Positions 8,867-18,073 of a stretch of DNA of 64,000 nucleotides are shown in pieces. Location of the stretch: positions 28,647-92,646 of the forward strand of contig JAEWXC010000036.1 in NCBI GenBank assembly GCA_023396115.1, read 5' to 3'. This DNA is from Actinomycetes bacterium. GTDB lineage: Bacteria; Actinomycetota; Actinomycetes; Propionibacteriales; Nocardioidaceae. Position numbers and translations under genes: made by a program. The notes under the pieces are model-generated. The model was given only the letters and a program-made list of their open reading frames with translations, was not told the origin of the DNA and did not search any database. Positions within the stretch are counted from its first letter, which is position 1, and the number at the start of each line of letters is the position of its first letter.

Positions 8867-9832
8867 ATGCCAACCATGCAGCGACGTGAGGCGGCCCGGG
8901 CGATGGGGGTGCCGCTGCACCTCGAGGACCTGTACTGCGAGGTGGTCGGGGAACCGGTCCGGACCGCCCCGGCCCTGGCCACCGCCCTTGACCTGGATCT
9001 CGACCACGTCGAGGAGGGGCTCGCCTCACTGGCTGAGCTGGGCGTGCTCGAACTGCGCGGTGGGGTGGCGCACCCGGTGGACCCGGTGGCGGTGCTGGCC
9101 GCCCAGTTCGCCCGGGAGGTCAGCGGCTTCCAGCAGTTCTCCCGCCGCCTGGGTCACCTCGCCAAGGCGGGGCCGGACTCGGTGGGGATCCCCGACGACG
9201 CGAGCAAGCTGGCCGGCGCCCCGCTCACCGGCCGCACCGTGCCGGAGGTGCTGATCGAGTGGATCCAGGAGTCCGACGGCGACCTGATGTTCATGCGTCC
9301 CGACCAGTACCAGCTGCCCAGCGAGTCGGCCATGGCCCTGGCGGTCACCGAGGCGGTGCGCCAGGGGCGCCGGGTGCGCGGCCTCTACCCGCTGCACGCG
9401 CTCACCGAGGCCGAGCGGCCGCTGGTGGCCCGGGCCGCGATCGGCGAGGAGATCCGGATGGTGCCGCACCTGCCCACCCGGCTGGCGGTGATCGGCGCCA
9501 ACCGGGCGATGCTCCCCGATCCGCCCGGCAGCGACCGGGGACGCCGTCTGCAGCTGTTCGAGGAGGGTGTGGTCGGCATCTGCACGCTCTACTTCGAGGC
9601 GGTGTGGGAGCACGCCACCCCGTTCCACGAGGCCGTCGACCGTCGCGGCTCCGACGAGCGCGTGGTGCTGCTGCAGCTGATGTCGGCCGGGTTGGCCGAC
9701 GACCAGCTCGCCCGGTCGCTGGGGGTCTCGCTGCGCACGGTCCGCCGACGGGTGGCGGCGCTGCTCGCCGAGCTGCACGCCACGTCCCGGTTCCAGGCCG
9801 GGGTCGAGGCGGCCCGGCGCGGCTGGCTGTGA
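8867..9832 (+). CDS. Helix-turn-helix regulator with TrmB-like N-terminus and LuxR-type C-terminus
   Basis: About 321 residues. The N-terminal 60 form a winged helix (LEDLYCEVVGEPVRTAPALA, then VEEGLASLAELGVLEL) like TrmB-type regulators. The centre (ESDGDLMFMRPDQYQL, then RGLYPLHALTEAERPLV) resembles the phospholipase-D-like sensor domain found in such proteins. The C-terminus DDQLARSLGVSLRTVRRRVAAL is a LuxR-type DNA-binding domain. ATG at 8867 or 8876 may be the start; both fit. It is convergent with arcA (20 nt between stops), so control of arginine catabolism is possible but unproven. Confidence 0.8.
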   Translation: MPTMQRREAARAMGVPLHLEDLYCEVVGEPVRTAPALATALDLDLDHVEEGLASLAELGVLELRGGVAHPVDPVAVLAAQFAREVSGFQQFSRRLGHLAKAGPDSVGIPDDASKLAGAPLTGRTVPEVLIEWIQESDGDLMFMRPDQYQLPSESAMALAVTEAVRQGRRVRGLYPLHALTEAERPLVARAAIGEEIRMVPHLPTRLAVIGANRAMLPDPPGSDRGRRLQLFEEGVVGICTLYFEAVWEHATPFHEAVDRRGSDERVVLLQLMSAGLADDQLARSLGVSLRTVRRRVAALLAELHATSRFQAGVEAARRGWL

Positions 9833-9851
9833 CCGCACCGCCGCCGACGGG

Positions 9852-11087
9852 TCAGTAGTCGACCGGGTCCCGCAGCAGCGGGTTGGTCATGCAGTGCCCA
9901 CCGCCGCGGCCCCGGCCCAGCTCGGCCCCGACGATCTCGATCACCTCGATGCCGGCCTCACGCAACAGCTCGTTGGTGTGGGTGTTGCGGTCGTAGGCGA
10001 CCACCACCCCGGGCTCCAGGGCGACGACGTTGTTGCCTGAGTCCCACTGCTGACGCTCCGAGGCGTAGACGTCGCCACCGGTCTCGATCACCCGCAGCTT
10101 GTCCAACCCCAGCGACTCGGCGACCACCTCGGTGAACGGCCGGTTCTCGCGCACCACCTCGACCGCCTCCCGGTCGCCGGGGCGCAGCGAGAACGTGTGG
10201 ATCCCGTCGACGATGTCGGCGTAGGCGGTGACCACGTCCCGGTCGGCGAAGGTGAAGACCGTGTCCAGGTGCATCGCGGCCCGCAGCCGCGGCATCCCCG
10301 CCACCAGCACCCGCTCGGCCGCACCGTCGGCGAAGAGCCGCTGGGCGACCTGGGTGATCGCCTGGCGGGAGCTGCGTTCGCTCATCCCGACCAGCACCAC
10401 GCTGTTGCCCACCGGCATCACGTCGCCGCCCTCGAGGGTGGCCTGCCCCCAGTCACGTTCCGGGTCGCCCCACCACACCTTCGCGCCGGTGAAGCTCGGG
10501 TGGAACCGGTAGATCGCGGCGTAGAGCAGCGTCTCGTGCTTGCGAGCGGGCCAGTAGAGCGGGTTCAGCGTCACGCCGCCGTAGAGCCAGCAGGTGGTGT
10601 CACGGGTGTAGAGGGAGTTCGGCAGCGGCGGCATCAGGTACTCGCGGACCCCGGTGTGCTCGCGGGCCAGCAGCATGTGGTCGCTGCGGAACTGCTCGGG
10701 CAGGTCGTCGGTGGCCAGCCCACCGAGCAGGTAGCGGGCCAGGTCGGCCTCGTCGAGCGACTCCAGGAAGGCCCGGGTGCCGGACACGTTGCCGGCGCCG
10801 ACCTCGTTGGCCACGATCTTGCGGTCCAGCAGCCACTGCTTGGCGCCGTCGACGGCCATCGTCTCGGCCAGCACCTGGTGCAGCTCGAGCACCTCGATGC
10901 CGCGCTGCGACATCATCGAGCAGAAGTCGGCGTGGTCGCGCTGCGCCCGCGCCACCCACAGCACGTCGTCGAAGAGCAGGTCGTCGCAGTTGGACGGGGT
11001 GAGCCGCTGGTGGGCCAGGCCCGGTGAGCAGACCAGCACCCGGCGCAGCCGCCCCACCTCGGAGTGGACGCCGAACTGTGTGCTCAT
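9852..11087 (-). CDS. arcA: Arginine deiminase
   Basis: A 411-residue cytoplasmic enzyme that hydrolyses L-arginine to citrulline and ammonia. Guanidino-modifying enzyme hallmarks are present: N-terminal GVHSEVGRLRRVLVCSPG, RDTTCWLYGGV, EGGDVMPVG, the catalytic His in MHLDTVFTF, and the nucleophile Cys399 in GGGHCMTNP near the C-terminus. Length is typical. No arcB, arcC or arcD lies beside it, so here it may act as a stand-alone arginine-nitrogen or pH-homeostasis enzyme rather than in a full ADI pathway. It follows the lipid-kinase gene on the same strand after 126 nt. Confidence 0.96.
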   Translation of the reverse strand: MSTQFGVHSEVGRLRRVLVCSPGLAHQRLTPSNCDDLLFDDVLWVARAQRDHADFCSMMSQRGIEVLELHQVLAETMAVDGAKQWLLDRKIVANEVGAGNVSGTRAFLESLDEADLARYLLGGLATDDLPEQFRSDHMLLAREHTGVREYLMPPLPNSLYTRDTTCWLYGGVTLNPLYWPARKHETLLYAAIYRFHPSFTGAKVWWGDPERDWGQATLEGGDVMPVGNSVVLVGMSERSSRQAITQVAQRLFADGAAERVLVAGMPRLRAAMHLDTVFTFADRDVVTAYADIVDGIHTFSLRPGDREAVEVVRENRPFTEVVAESLGLDKLRVIETGGDVYASERQQWDSGNNVVALEPGVVVAYDRNTHTNELLREAGIEVIEIVGAELGRGRGGGHCMTNPLLRDPVDY

Positions 11088-11213
11088 CGCGGACCCCCTG
11101 GCCTCGGCCGTGCTTGCCGGACCGGTTCCGGCCCGGTCAGCAGATCACCCGGCGGGTCCGCTGCGCCAGTGTCCGCGCCGGGCGCAGGCCTCCCGGGTGG
11201 TCGGGGTTCCGGC

Positions 11214-12131
11214 TCAGAGCGGGGGCAGCACCATCTGGAAGGCGGACGGCTCCAGGTGCCAGGTGCGGCTGCGCTCGGGCCCGTAGATCTCCCCGTCGGC
11301 GGAGCACCAGAAGTCCTCGCCGGTGATCCGCACCTCCCGGCCCCGCACCCGCAGCACGTCGTCGCGGCCCAGGTGGGCGGCCCGGACCAGGTCGGTCAGG
11401 AAGCCCACCTTCGACCAGGCGGTGGTGGCCCGGGAGACCATCACGTCGGCCTTGCCGTCCACCGGGGTCGCGTCGGGGGTGACCTCGGTGCCGCCGCCGA
11501 TGTGGGAGGAGTTGCCGACCAAGACCATCAGCACCAGCTGGTCGACGTCGTTGACGACCTCGCCGTCGACCTCGACCCGCAGCCGCAGCCCGGCCGGGGA
11601 GAACGCGGTGGTGAGGGTGCCGATCGGGTAGCCGAGCCGGCCCAGGTTCAGTGACCCGACCCCGATCCCGCCCAACCGCTCCTTCCAGCGGGCACCGGCC
11701 CGGCTGGCCCGGGCACCCGCGCCGGCGTGCACGTTGTTGACCACCACGCCGCCGACCTCGTCGACCAGCAGGTCCACGCCGCGCGGGGTGCCGGTGACCG
11801 CCAGGGTGGCGGCCGCCTCGGGCTCCAGCGGGACCCCCGTGCCGCGGGCGAAGTCGTTGCCGGTGCCCAGCGGCAGCAGGGCCAGGGTGTGCTGGTCGAG
11901 CTCGTGGCGCCGGTGCAGCGCGGTCACCACCGCGTGCAGGCTGCCGTCGCCGCCGGCGACCACCAGTCGTCGGGACCCGGCCCGGTGCAGCACCCCGTCC
12001 AGCTCGTCGGGGGAGGAGGTGGCCGCGACCTCGACCGAGGCGTGCTCGCGCAGCACCGCCAGCGCAGCGTCGAGCGTCTCCTCGTCGGCTGTGCCGGCGT
12101 CGGCGTTCTTGATCACGAGCACGGGGTCCAC
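11214..12131 (-). CDS. Diacylglycerol/lipid kinase family protein
   Basis: A 305-residue protein of the DAGK catalytic superfamily. The nucleotide-binding signature VVAGGDGSLHAVV is at about residues 77-89, and the second conserved block LALLPLGTGNDFARGTGVP follows. These enzymes phosphorylate lipids such as diacylglycerol or phosphatidylinositol precursors with ATP at the inner membrane face. The C-terminal beta domain ends with FWCSADGEIYGPERSRTWHLEPSAFQMVLP. The GTG start at 12131 lies 6 nt behind a TAGGGT -10 box, so the mRNA is probably leaderless. Confidence 0.9.
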   Translation of the reverse strand: MDPVLVIKNADAGTADEETLDAALAVLREHASVEVAATSSPDELDGVLHRAGSRRLVVAGGDGSLHAVVTALHRRHELDQHTLALLPLGTGNDFARGTGVPLEPEAAATLAVTGTPRGVDLLVDEVGGVVVNNVHAGAGARASRAGARWKERLGGIGVGSLNLGRLGYPIGTLTTAFSPAGLRLRVEVDGEVVNDVDQLVLMVLVGNSSHIGGGTEVTPDATPVDGKADVMVSRATTAWSKVGFLTDLVRAAHLGRDDVLRVRGREVRITGEDFWCSADGEIYGPERSRTWHLEPSAFQMVLPPL

Positions 12132-12137
12132 GCGGCG

Positions 12138-12143
12138 ACCCTA
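12138..12143 (-). promoter_or_regulatory. -10 box of a leaderless lipid-kinase transcript
   Basis: The minus strand reads TAGGGT, 6 nt upstream of the GTG at 12131. Confidence 0.45.
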
Positions 12144-12309
12144 GCCTGCAGCGGGCAACGGGACCGGCGGACGAGGGATCCGCCGGGGAGGCTCCGTGCC
12201 GGGGCCGTTGCCGGCCTCCGTGCCGGCGTCTGTGCCGGGGTCCGGGCGGGCGGCCCGGGCCGGTTGTCCGGGGCGTTCGTGAAAGCCGGGTCGGGTGGTC
12301 ACGTTCTGG

Positions 12310-12315
12310 TAACCT
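12310..12315 (+). promoter_or_regulatory. Extended -10 box of purA
   Basis: TAACCT preceded by TGG (12307-12309) forms an extended -10, placing the start near 12322, just before the hairpin at 12327. Confidence 0.45.
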
Positions 12316-12326
12316 CAGGTCGCAAG

Positions 12327-12364
12327 AGCTCCGGTGCGCCTTGTGCCGGGGCTGTTTCTTTTTT
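12327..12364 (+). promoter_or_regulatory. Terminator-like hairpin and T-tract in the purA leader (candidate attenuator)
   Basis: The arms at 12327-12337 and 12343-12353 form 11 pairs (three G-U) with a 5-nt loop. One base later comes a 10-base tract with nine T (12355-12364). The ribosome site GAGGAGG (12369-12375) and ATG (12383) follow. The upstream gene is divergent, so this element can act only on the purA transcript. Confidence 0.55.
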
Positions 12365-12382
12365 CCACGAGGAGGGGCTGCG

Positions 12383-13669
<1,287 letters not shown>

Positions 13670-13941
13670 CCCACTCCCTGGGCTGACCGTCCGCGGGCCG
13701 GGCCGGGGCTCCCGCTCCGACCGCGCGCCACTCGCCGCTTGTAACGCGCAGTTAGTTGGTCCAACCGTCTGGCATGCCGGCGCGTTGGAACCGGTGGCGG
13801 CGCGTTGGATCGCTCGTGGCGCGTTGGATGGACCGCACTCGACCGCGCCACGAGCTCTCCACAAGGCGCCGACGCGAGGCAGCCTCCACAGCTCGAGCCA
13901 GGCGGCCCGCTGGCTCACCCCGACCGGGGCAGCGTGGCGCC
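13670..13941. other. Intergenic region holding the left inverted-repeat arm
   Basis: It contains the 56-bp arm at 13733-13788 and two further CGCGTTGG-centred units to about 13830. No protein-coding signal beyond the repeat. Confidence 0.6.
13733..13830 (+). repeat. Left inverted-repeat arm with iterated CGCGTTGG units
   Basis: 13733-13788 is a perfect reverse complement of 16679-16734. After the 56-bp core, the octamer CGCGTTGG (13781-13788) recurs at about 13801 and 13820, spaced by GTGGCGG-like linkers. The core includes GTTGGTCCAAC and GGCATGCC palindromes. Confidence 0.8.
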
Positions 13942-14985
13942 ATGTTGCCCCCACGACTCACCGGCGCCTTCGCGGCCAACGACGGCCTGCTGCACGTCGA
14001 GGCCCTGGCGCTCCATGGTGTCGACCTCGACGAGGTCCGACGCCTCCGACGTCGTGGCGAGGTGGTCCGGGTCCGCACCGGCGTCTACGCCACCGCGGAG
14101 GTCTGGGCCGCCACGGAGAACGACGTCGCCGCCCGCGAGGTCCTGCACGCCCGTGCCGCCGGCATGACGATGCGCCCCGGTCGGGTCTTCAGCCACGACT
14201 CGGCCGCCCACCTGCTGGGCCTGCCGTTCCTGCGCCCGGCCGAACCGCTCGTGCACACCACCGAGCCGCGGTACACGGGTGGCTTCCGGGCCGCCCGCGG
14301 GATCAAGCACCACGGCGCCCCCTACCTGCCCGAGCAGGTGCGCCGGACCGGGCACGGGCCCGCGCTGGACCTCGCCCGCACCGCCTGCGACCTGACCCGC
14401 GAGCACGGCCTGCGGACCGGGATCGGCGCCTGCGACGCAGCCCTGCGCCGTGGGGTCAGCCGCACCCAACTGGTGGACGCGGTCGCCGCGATGCGCTCGT
14501 GGCGGCACGTCACCGTGGTGCGCGAAGCCATCGCCCTGGCCGATCCGGGTGCCGAGAACCCGGCCGAGTCCCTGGCCCGGTTGGCGGTGCACGAACTCGG
14601 GCTGGGCACCCCGACCACGCAGTTCCCCGTCGACCTGGGTGGGTCGATCGCCTGGTGTGACCTGCTGCTGGGGCCCCAGGTGTTCGAGTTCGACGGTCGG
14701 CTGAAGTACCGCCGCGCCGAGGAGGGCGGGGTGGCCACCCGCGACGTCGGTCAGGTCGTGTGGGACGAGCGCACCCGGGAGCGCCACCTGCTGGGCAAGG
14801 GACTGGGGGTCTCGCGGCTCACCTGGGACGACCTGCTGCCGCGGCAGTGGGCGCAGACCCGGGAACGCCTCGCCCGGGAACTGGCCCAGACGGTGGCGCG
14901 GGTGGGTCCGCACACCCCGCCCGAGCTGCTCACCGGAGCCGAGGCGCTCCGCACCCAGCGGGACCGTCGACTGCGTGCCGCCTGA
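13942..14985 (+). CDS. AbiEi-like / PD-(D/E)XK endonuclease-like protein
   Basis: A 347-residue protein of a type common in actinobacteria. The N-terminal winged-helix domain (LALHGVDLDEVRRLRRRGEVVRV, then GVYA) resembles type IV antitoxin AbiEi domains. The C-terminus carries a Vsr/DUF559-like nuclease fold: VFEFDGRLKYRR matches the E-x-D-G-x-x-K-Y pattern of this family, followed by ERHLLGKGLGVSRLTWDDL. No AbiEii-type partner toxin gene is adjacent, so a classic toxin-antitoxin pair is unlikely here. The start at 13942 gives the family's usual MLPPRL-type beginning. The gene lies inside the segment bounded by 56-bp inverted repeats. Confidence 0.75.
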   Translation: MLPPRLTGAFAANDGLLHVEALALHGVDLDEVRRLRRRGEVVRVRTGVYATAEVWAATENDVAAREVLHARAAGMTMRPGRVFSHDSAAHLLGLPFLRPAEPLVHTTEPRYTGGFRAARGIKHHGAPYLPEQVRRTGHGPALDLARTACDLTREHGLRTGIGACDAALRRGVSRTQLVDAVAAMRSWRHVTVVREAIALADPGAENPAESLARLAVHELGLGTPTTQFPVDLGGSIAWCDLLLGPQVFEFDGRLKYRRAEEGGVATRDVGQVVWDERTRERHLLGKGLGVSRLTWDDLLPRQWAQTRERLARELAQTVARVGPHTPPELLTGAEALRTQRDRRLRAA

Positions 14986-15055
14986 CACGCTGGGGCCGTC
15001 CGGTCGGGTCGCGCCGCGTGGCACGACCGCCCGGGGCTGCAGGTTCGGGGACCTG

Positions 15056-16486
15056 TCACCCCAGGGCGCGGGTCCACTGGCGGCGGACGAGCTTGGCCCG
15101 GTCCGGGGTCCCGCTGACCTCGCCGAGGGTCCAGGACCCGCCCTCGCGGGCGGCCTCCCAGTTGACCGAGGCGCTGCGTCCGTCCGCGTCGGCCACCCGG
15201 ATCCCGAGGCTGTACTGCTCGGTGCTGCCCTCGGACCGGGTGACCAGCGTGGCGAAGGCCCGCACGTAGGGCCCCAACCCGGGGGCTGATCCGCGCCCCG
15301 GCCCGGGCTGGAGGAGCCCGAGCGTCACCCCCACCGGGCGGGGGTCGGAGCTCGAGTCCTGGGTGATCCGCAGCTCCGCGTCCGGCCAGGTCTCCAGCAC
15401 CGTCTCGGCCAGCTGGAGGAGCTGGTCGTCGCCGCCCTCGATGATCTCGACCCCGAGGTCCGGGGGCGACGACGAGGACGAGTCGGGTGAGGTGGAGGGC
15501 GCCGGGGGCGTGATGAGCAGGGTCGCCCCGACCTGGCCGAGCTCCTCCTGGCGCACCGCGCGGACAGCCCTGCCGGCTGCTGCGTAGCCGCTCACGTCGA
15601 CCCGGACCCGGGCGGCTGCTGACTCGACAGCGACTCCCTGAACCCCGGGTTGGGACTCGAGGAGCAGCAGCAACGGCCCCAACTGCTGCAGTTGGCTCGG
15701 CTCCGCGTTCGCGTTGTTCAACAGGTCGGTGGTCGCCAGTGCGTCCACCCGCAACCCGGCCGCCCGCGGGTCAGCCGCCATCTGTTCCCGGACCTTCAGT
15801 GCGGCGCTCTGCTGGGTGGAGCCCACCAGGATTCGTCCGTCGAGCAGGGCCACTCCGGTCACCCCCGCCGTCGGACGCGCCTCCCACTCGGCTGCCAGGG
15901 CGATCACGTCGGAGTCGACGCCCTCGGTGGTCCGGAGGACCTGCTGCGGGCTGCTCGGGCGCTGCGCCACCAGGGACGCGTCCGGGAGTTCGTCCGTCAT
16001 CGCCCACAGCTCCTCGGCGTGGCTCCAGACCGAGGACGCGAGCGTGGCCTCGACCATCGGGCTGCTCGGGGCGGGGGTCACCGACAGCTTGGTGACGCTC
16101 GAGGTGCTCGCTCCCCACGCCAGCAGCGTCGCGGTAGCCGCGTCCTGGTCGGTGGGGGTCTTCTCGGCGTCGATCGTGGCGCTGACGATCCGTGCCTGGC
16201 CGTTCGCCTCGCCCAGACGCAGGGACAGATGGACCTCGTCGACGTGGTCGACCGTGCGCGTCGCCCCGAGGACGGCGGTGATCTGCTCGCTGGTCGCCTC
16301 CGGTTCGACGACCACCCGCAGGTCGCAGGAGAAATCGGCACACTCGGAATCCGCTGACTCCACGCCCGGCAGGCTGCCCACCGTCTCCTGCAACTCCTCC
16401 TCGCTGACACCGCACCCCACGAGCAGGGGCACCACGAGGAGGGGCAGGGTCAGGAACTGGGCGGTCAGGGATCTGGTCAGGCGCAT
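15056..16486 (-). CDS. Large lipoprotein of unknown function
   Basis: A 476-residue protein with a lipoprotein signal peptide: MRLTRSLTAQ, a hydrophobic core, and lipobox L-V-G-C near residue 25. The mature part has alternating alpha/beta segments in repeated BON-like or ferredoxin-like units (EELQETVGSLPGVESAD, then GVQGVAVESAAARVRVDV). A Ser/Pro-rich linker is around SPDSSSSSPP. No family is recognised with confidence. ATG at 16486 is preferred because GGACGG lies 6 nt upstream; an in-frame ATG at 16492 is an alternative. It is convergent with the AbiEi-like gene and lies within the same inverted-repeat segment. Confidence 0.7.
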   Translation of the reverse strand: MRLTRSLTAQFLTLPLLVVPLLVGCGVSEEELQETVGSLPGVESADSECADFSCDLRVVVEPEATSEQITAVLGATRTVDHVDEVHLSLRLGEANGQARIVSATIDAEKTPTDQDAATATLLAWGASTSSVTKLSVTPAPSSPMVEATLASSVWSHAEELWAMTDELPDASLVAQRPSSPQQVLRTTEGVDSDVIALAAEWEARPTAGVTGVALLDGRILVGSTQQSAALKVREQMAADPRAAGLRVDALATTDLLNNANAEPSQLQQLGPLLLLLESQPGVQGVAVESAAARVRVDVSGYAAAGRAVRAVRQEELGQVGATLLITPPAPSTSPDSSSSSPPDLGVEIIEGGDDQLLQLAETVLETWPDAELRITQDSSSDPRPVGVTLGLLQPGPGRGSAPGLGPYVRAFATLVTRSEGSTEQYSLGIRVADADGRSASVNWEAAREGGSWTLGEVSGTPDRAKLVRRQWTRALG

Positions 16487-16602
16487 CGGCATCCGTCCGG
16501 TCGGGTGAGGAGCACCGTGCCCGCGAGCGCGCCGGGAGAAACGCGGCGCTCGCCAGGCGGGCCGGTCCGGGGCGGCCGGAGCCCGACGGGCCGTGTCCCA
16601 TC

Positions 16603-16734
16603 GAACGCGTCGCCACGGCTCGAACGCGCCACCACCGATCCAACGCGCCGCCACGGCTCGAACGCGCCGCCACGGGTACCAACGCGCCGGCATGCCAGAC
16701 GGTTGGACCAACTAACTGCGCGTTACAAGCGGCG
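16603..16734 (-). repeat. Right inverted-repeat arm with iterated units
   Basis: 16679-16734 matches the left arm in inverted orientation without mismatch. Inward of it, CCAACGCG or CGAACGCG octamers recur about every 19-20 nt (near 16603, 16621, 16640, 16659), separated by CCGCCAC-like linkers. It has more units than the left arm. Confidence 0.8.
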
Positions 16735-16787
16735 GGGGAGCGGGGCCGCGGGGTGAGCCGGAGGCCCGAGGCCCCCCGGGGCGGCCC

Positions 16788-16793
16788 TAGACT
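16788..16793 (+). promoter_or_regulatory. -10 box of leaderless purD
   Basis: TAGACT ends 8 nt before the GTG start at 16802, and there is no ribosome site. Confidence 0.5.
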
Positions 16794-16801
16794 CGAGGAC
16801 C

Positions 16802-18073
16802 GTGAAGACCCTCGTGATCGGAACTGGCGGGCGCGAGCACGCCCTGGCCCTGGCCCTCTCCCGCGACCCGGGGGTGAGGGAGGTGCACGTGGCGCCGGGC
16901 AACCCGGGGATCGGCGCCTTTGCGACGCTGCACCCGGTGGACCTGATGGACGGCGCCGCGGTGGCCGGGCTGGCTGCGCAGATCGGGGCCGACCTGGTCG
17001 TGATCGGGCCCGAGGCCCCGCTGGTGGCCGGTGTCGCCGACGCGGTGCGCGAGCTGGGCATCGCGGTGTTCGGGCCGGGCAAGGAGGCCGCGCTCCTGGA
17101 GGGGTCGAAGGCGTTCTCCAAGGAGGTCATGGCCGCCGCCGGCGTGCCCACCGCCGGGTCCCGCACCTGCAGCACCACCGCGGAGTACGAGGCGGCGCTG
17201 GACGCGTTCGGCGCCCCCTACGTGGTCAAGGACGACGAGCTGGCCGCCGGCAAGGGCGTGGTGGTCACCACCGACCGGGCCGAGGCGCTGGCGCACGCGG
17301 CCAGCTGCGGCCGGGTCGTGATCGAGGAGTTCCTCGACGGCCCCGAGTTCTCCATCTTCGTGGTGTGCGACGGCCGCACCGGCCGCCCGCTGCTGCCGGC
17401 CCAGGACTTCAAGCGGATCCACGACGGCGGCCGCGGCCCCAACACCGGCGGGATGGGCTCCTACGCCCCGCTGACCTGGCTCCCCGAGGGCACCGTCGAC
17501 CGGGTGATGAGCACCGTCGTCGAGCCCACCCTCGCCGAGATGGGACGCCGCGGCACCCCGTTCAGCGGCTGCCTGTACGTCGGCCTGGCGCTGACCGCCG
17601 ACGGGCCTCGGGTGATCGAGTTCAACGTCCGCTTCGGCGACCCCGACGTGCAGCCCGTGCTGGCGCTGCTCGACTCCGGTCTGGCCGGGCTGCTGATGGC
17701 CGCCGCCCAGGGCCGACTCGACCAGGTCCCGCCGCCCGCGTTCGCCGACGGCGCCTCGGTGACCGTGGTCCTCGCCTCGGCCGGCTACCCCGAGTCCTCC
17801 TCCACCGGGGACGTCATCACAGGCGCCGACGAGGCCGCCGGCCACCCCGACGTCGACGTGGTGCACGCCGGCACCGGCATGGACGGGCACAGCCGCCTGG
17901 TCACCGCCGGGGGACGGGTGCTCGCGGTCCGGGCCCGCGGCACCGACGTCGCCGACGCCCGCGCCAAGGCCTACGCCGCCGCCGAGGAGATCGACTTCGA
18001 CGGCCTGCAGCGCCGCACCGACATCGCCGCCGAACCGCTCGGCGTGGTCGAGGGTGCCGCCGCGCGTGGCTGA
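16802..18073 (+). CDS. purD: Phosphoribosylamine-glycine ligase (GAR synthetase)
   Basis: A 423-residue ATP-grasp enzyme joining glycine to phosphoribosylamine, step 2 of purine synthesis. The N-terminus MKTLVIGTGGREHALALAL is the family signature. The ATP-grasp centre (YVVKDDELAAGKGVVVTT) has Asp-Asp-Glu where many orthologues have K-A-D-G-L. IEEFLDGPEFSI, GGMGSYAP and FNVRFGDPD (metal and substrate loops) are intact. GTG at 16802 is chosen because it matches the family start and a TAGACT box 8 nt upstream suggests a leaderless mRNA. The 3' end overlaps the DUF402 gene by 8 nt. Confidence 0.97.
   Translation: MKTLVIGTGGREHALALALSRDPGVREVHVAPGNPGIGAFATLHPVDLMDGAAVAGLAAQIGADLVVIGPEAPLVAGVADAVRELGIAVFGPGKEAALLEGSKAFSKEVMAAAGVPTAGSRTCSTTAEYEAALDAFGAPYVVKDDELAAGKGVVVTTDRAEALAHAASCGRVVIEEFLDGPEFSIFVVCDGRTGRPLLPAQDFKRIHDGGRGPNTGGMGSYAPLTWLPEGTVDRVMSTVVEPTLAEMGRRGTPFSGCLYVGLALTADGPRVIEFNVRFGDPDVQPVLALLDSGLAGLLMAAAQGRLDQVPPPAFADGASVTVVLASAGYPESSSTGDVITGADEAAGHPDVDVVHAGTGMDGHSRLVTAGGRVLAVRARGTDVADARAKAYAAAEEIDFDGLQRRTDIAAEPLGVVEGAAARG

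Larger units (their letters stand above)
16487..16801. other. Intergenic region holding the right inverted-repeat arm and purD promoter
   Basis: 315 bases. They contain the repeat units from about 16603 to 16678, the 56-bp arm 16679-16734, a GC-rich stretch and the TAGACT box of purD. No coding signal is seen. Confidence 0.6.

Noticed and set aside
9852..11087. Full arginine deiminase pathway operon
   Set aside because: Only arcA is present; the flanking genes are a lipid kinase and a regulator.
12150..12290. Tandem repeat of GTGCCGG words upstream of purA
   Set aside because: The copies are short and irregular and fit ordinary GC-rich low complexity.
13942..14985. AbiEi/AbiEii toxin-antitoxin pair
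   Set aside because: Only an AbiEi-like protein with a nuclease-like C-terminus is present. The neighbour is a lipoprotein, not a nucleotidyltransferase toxin.
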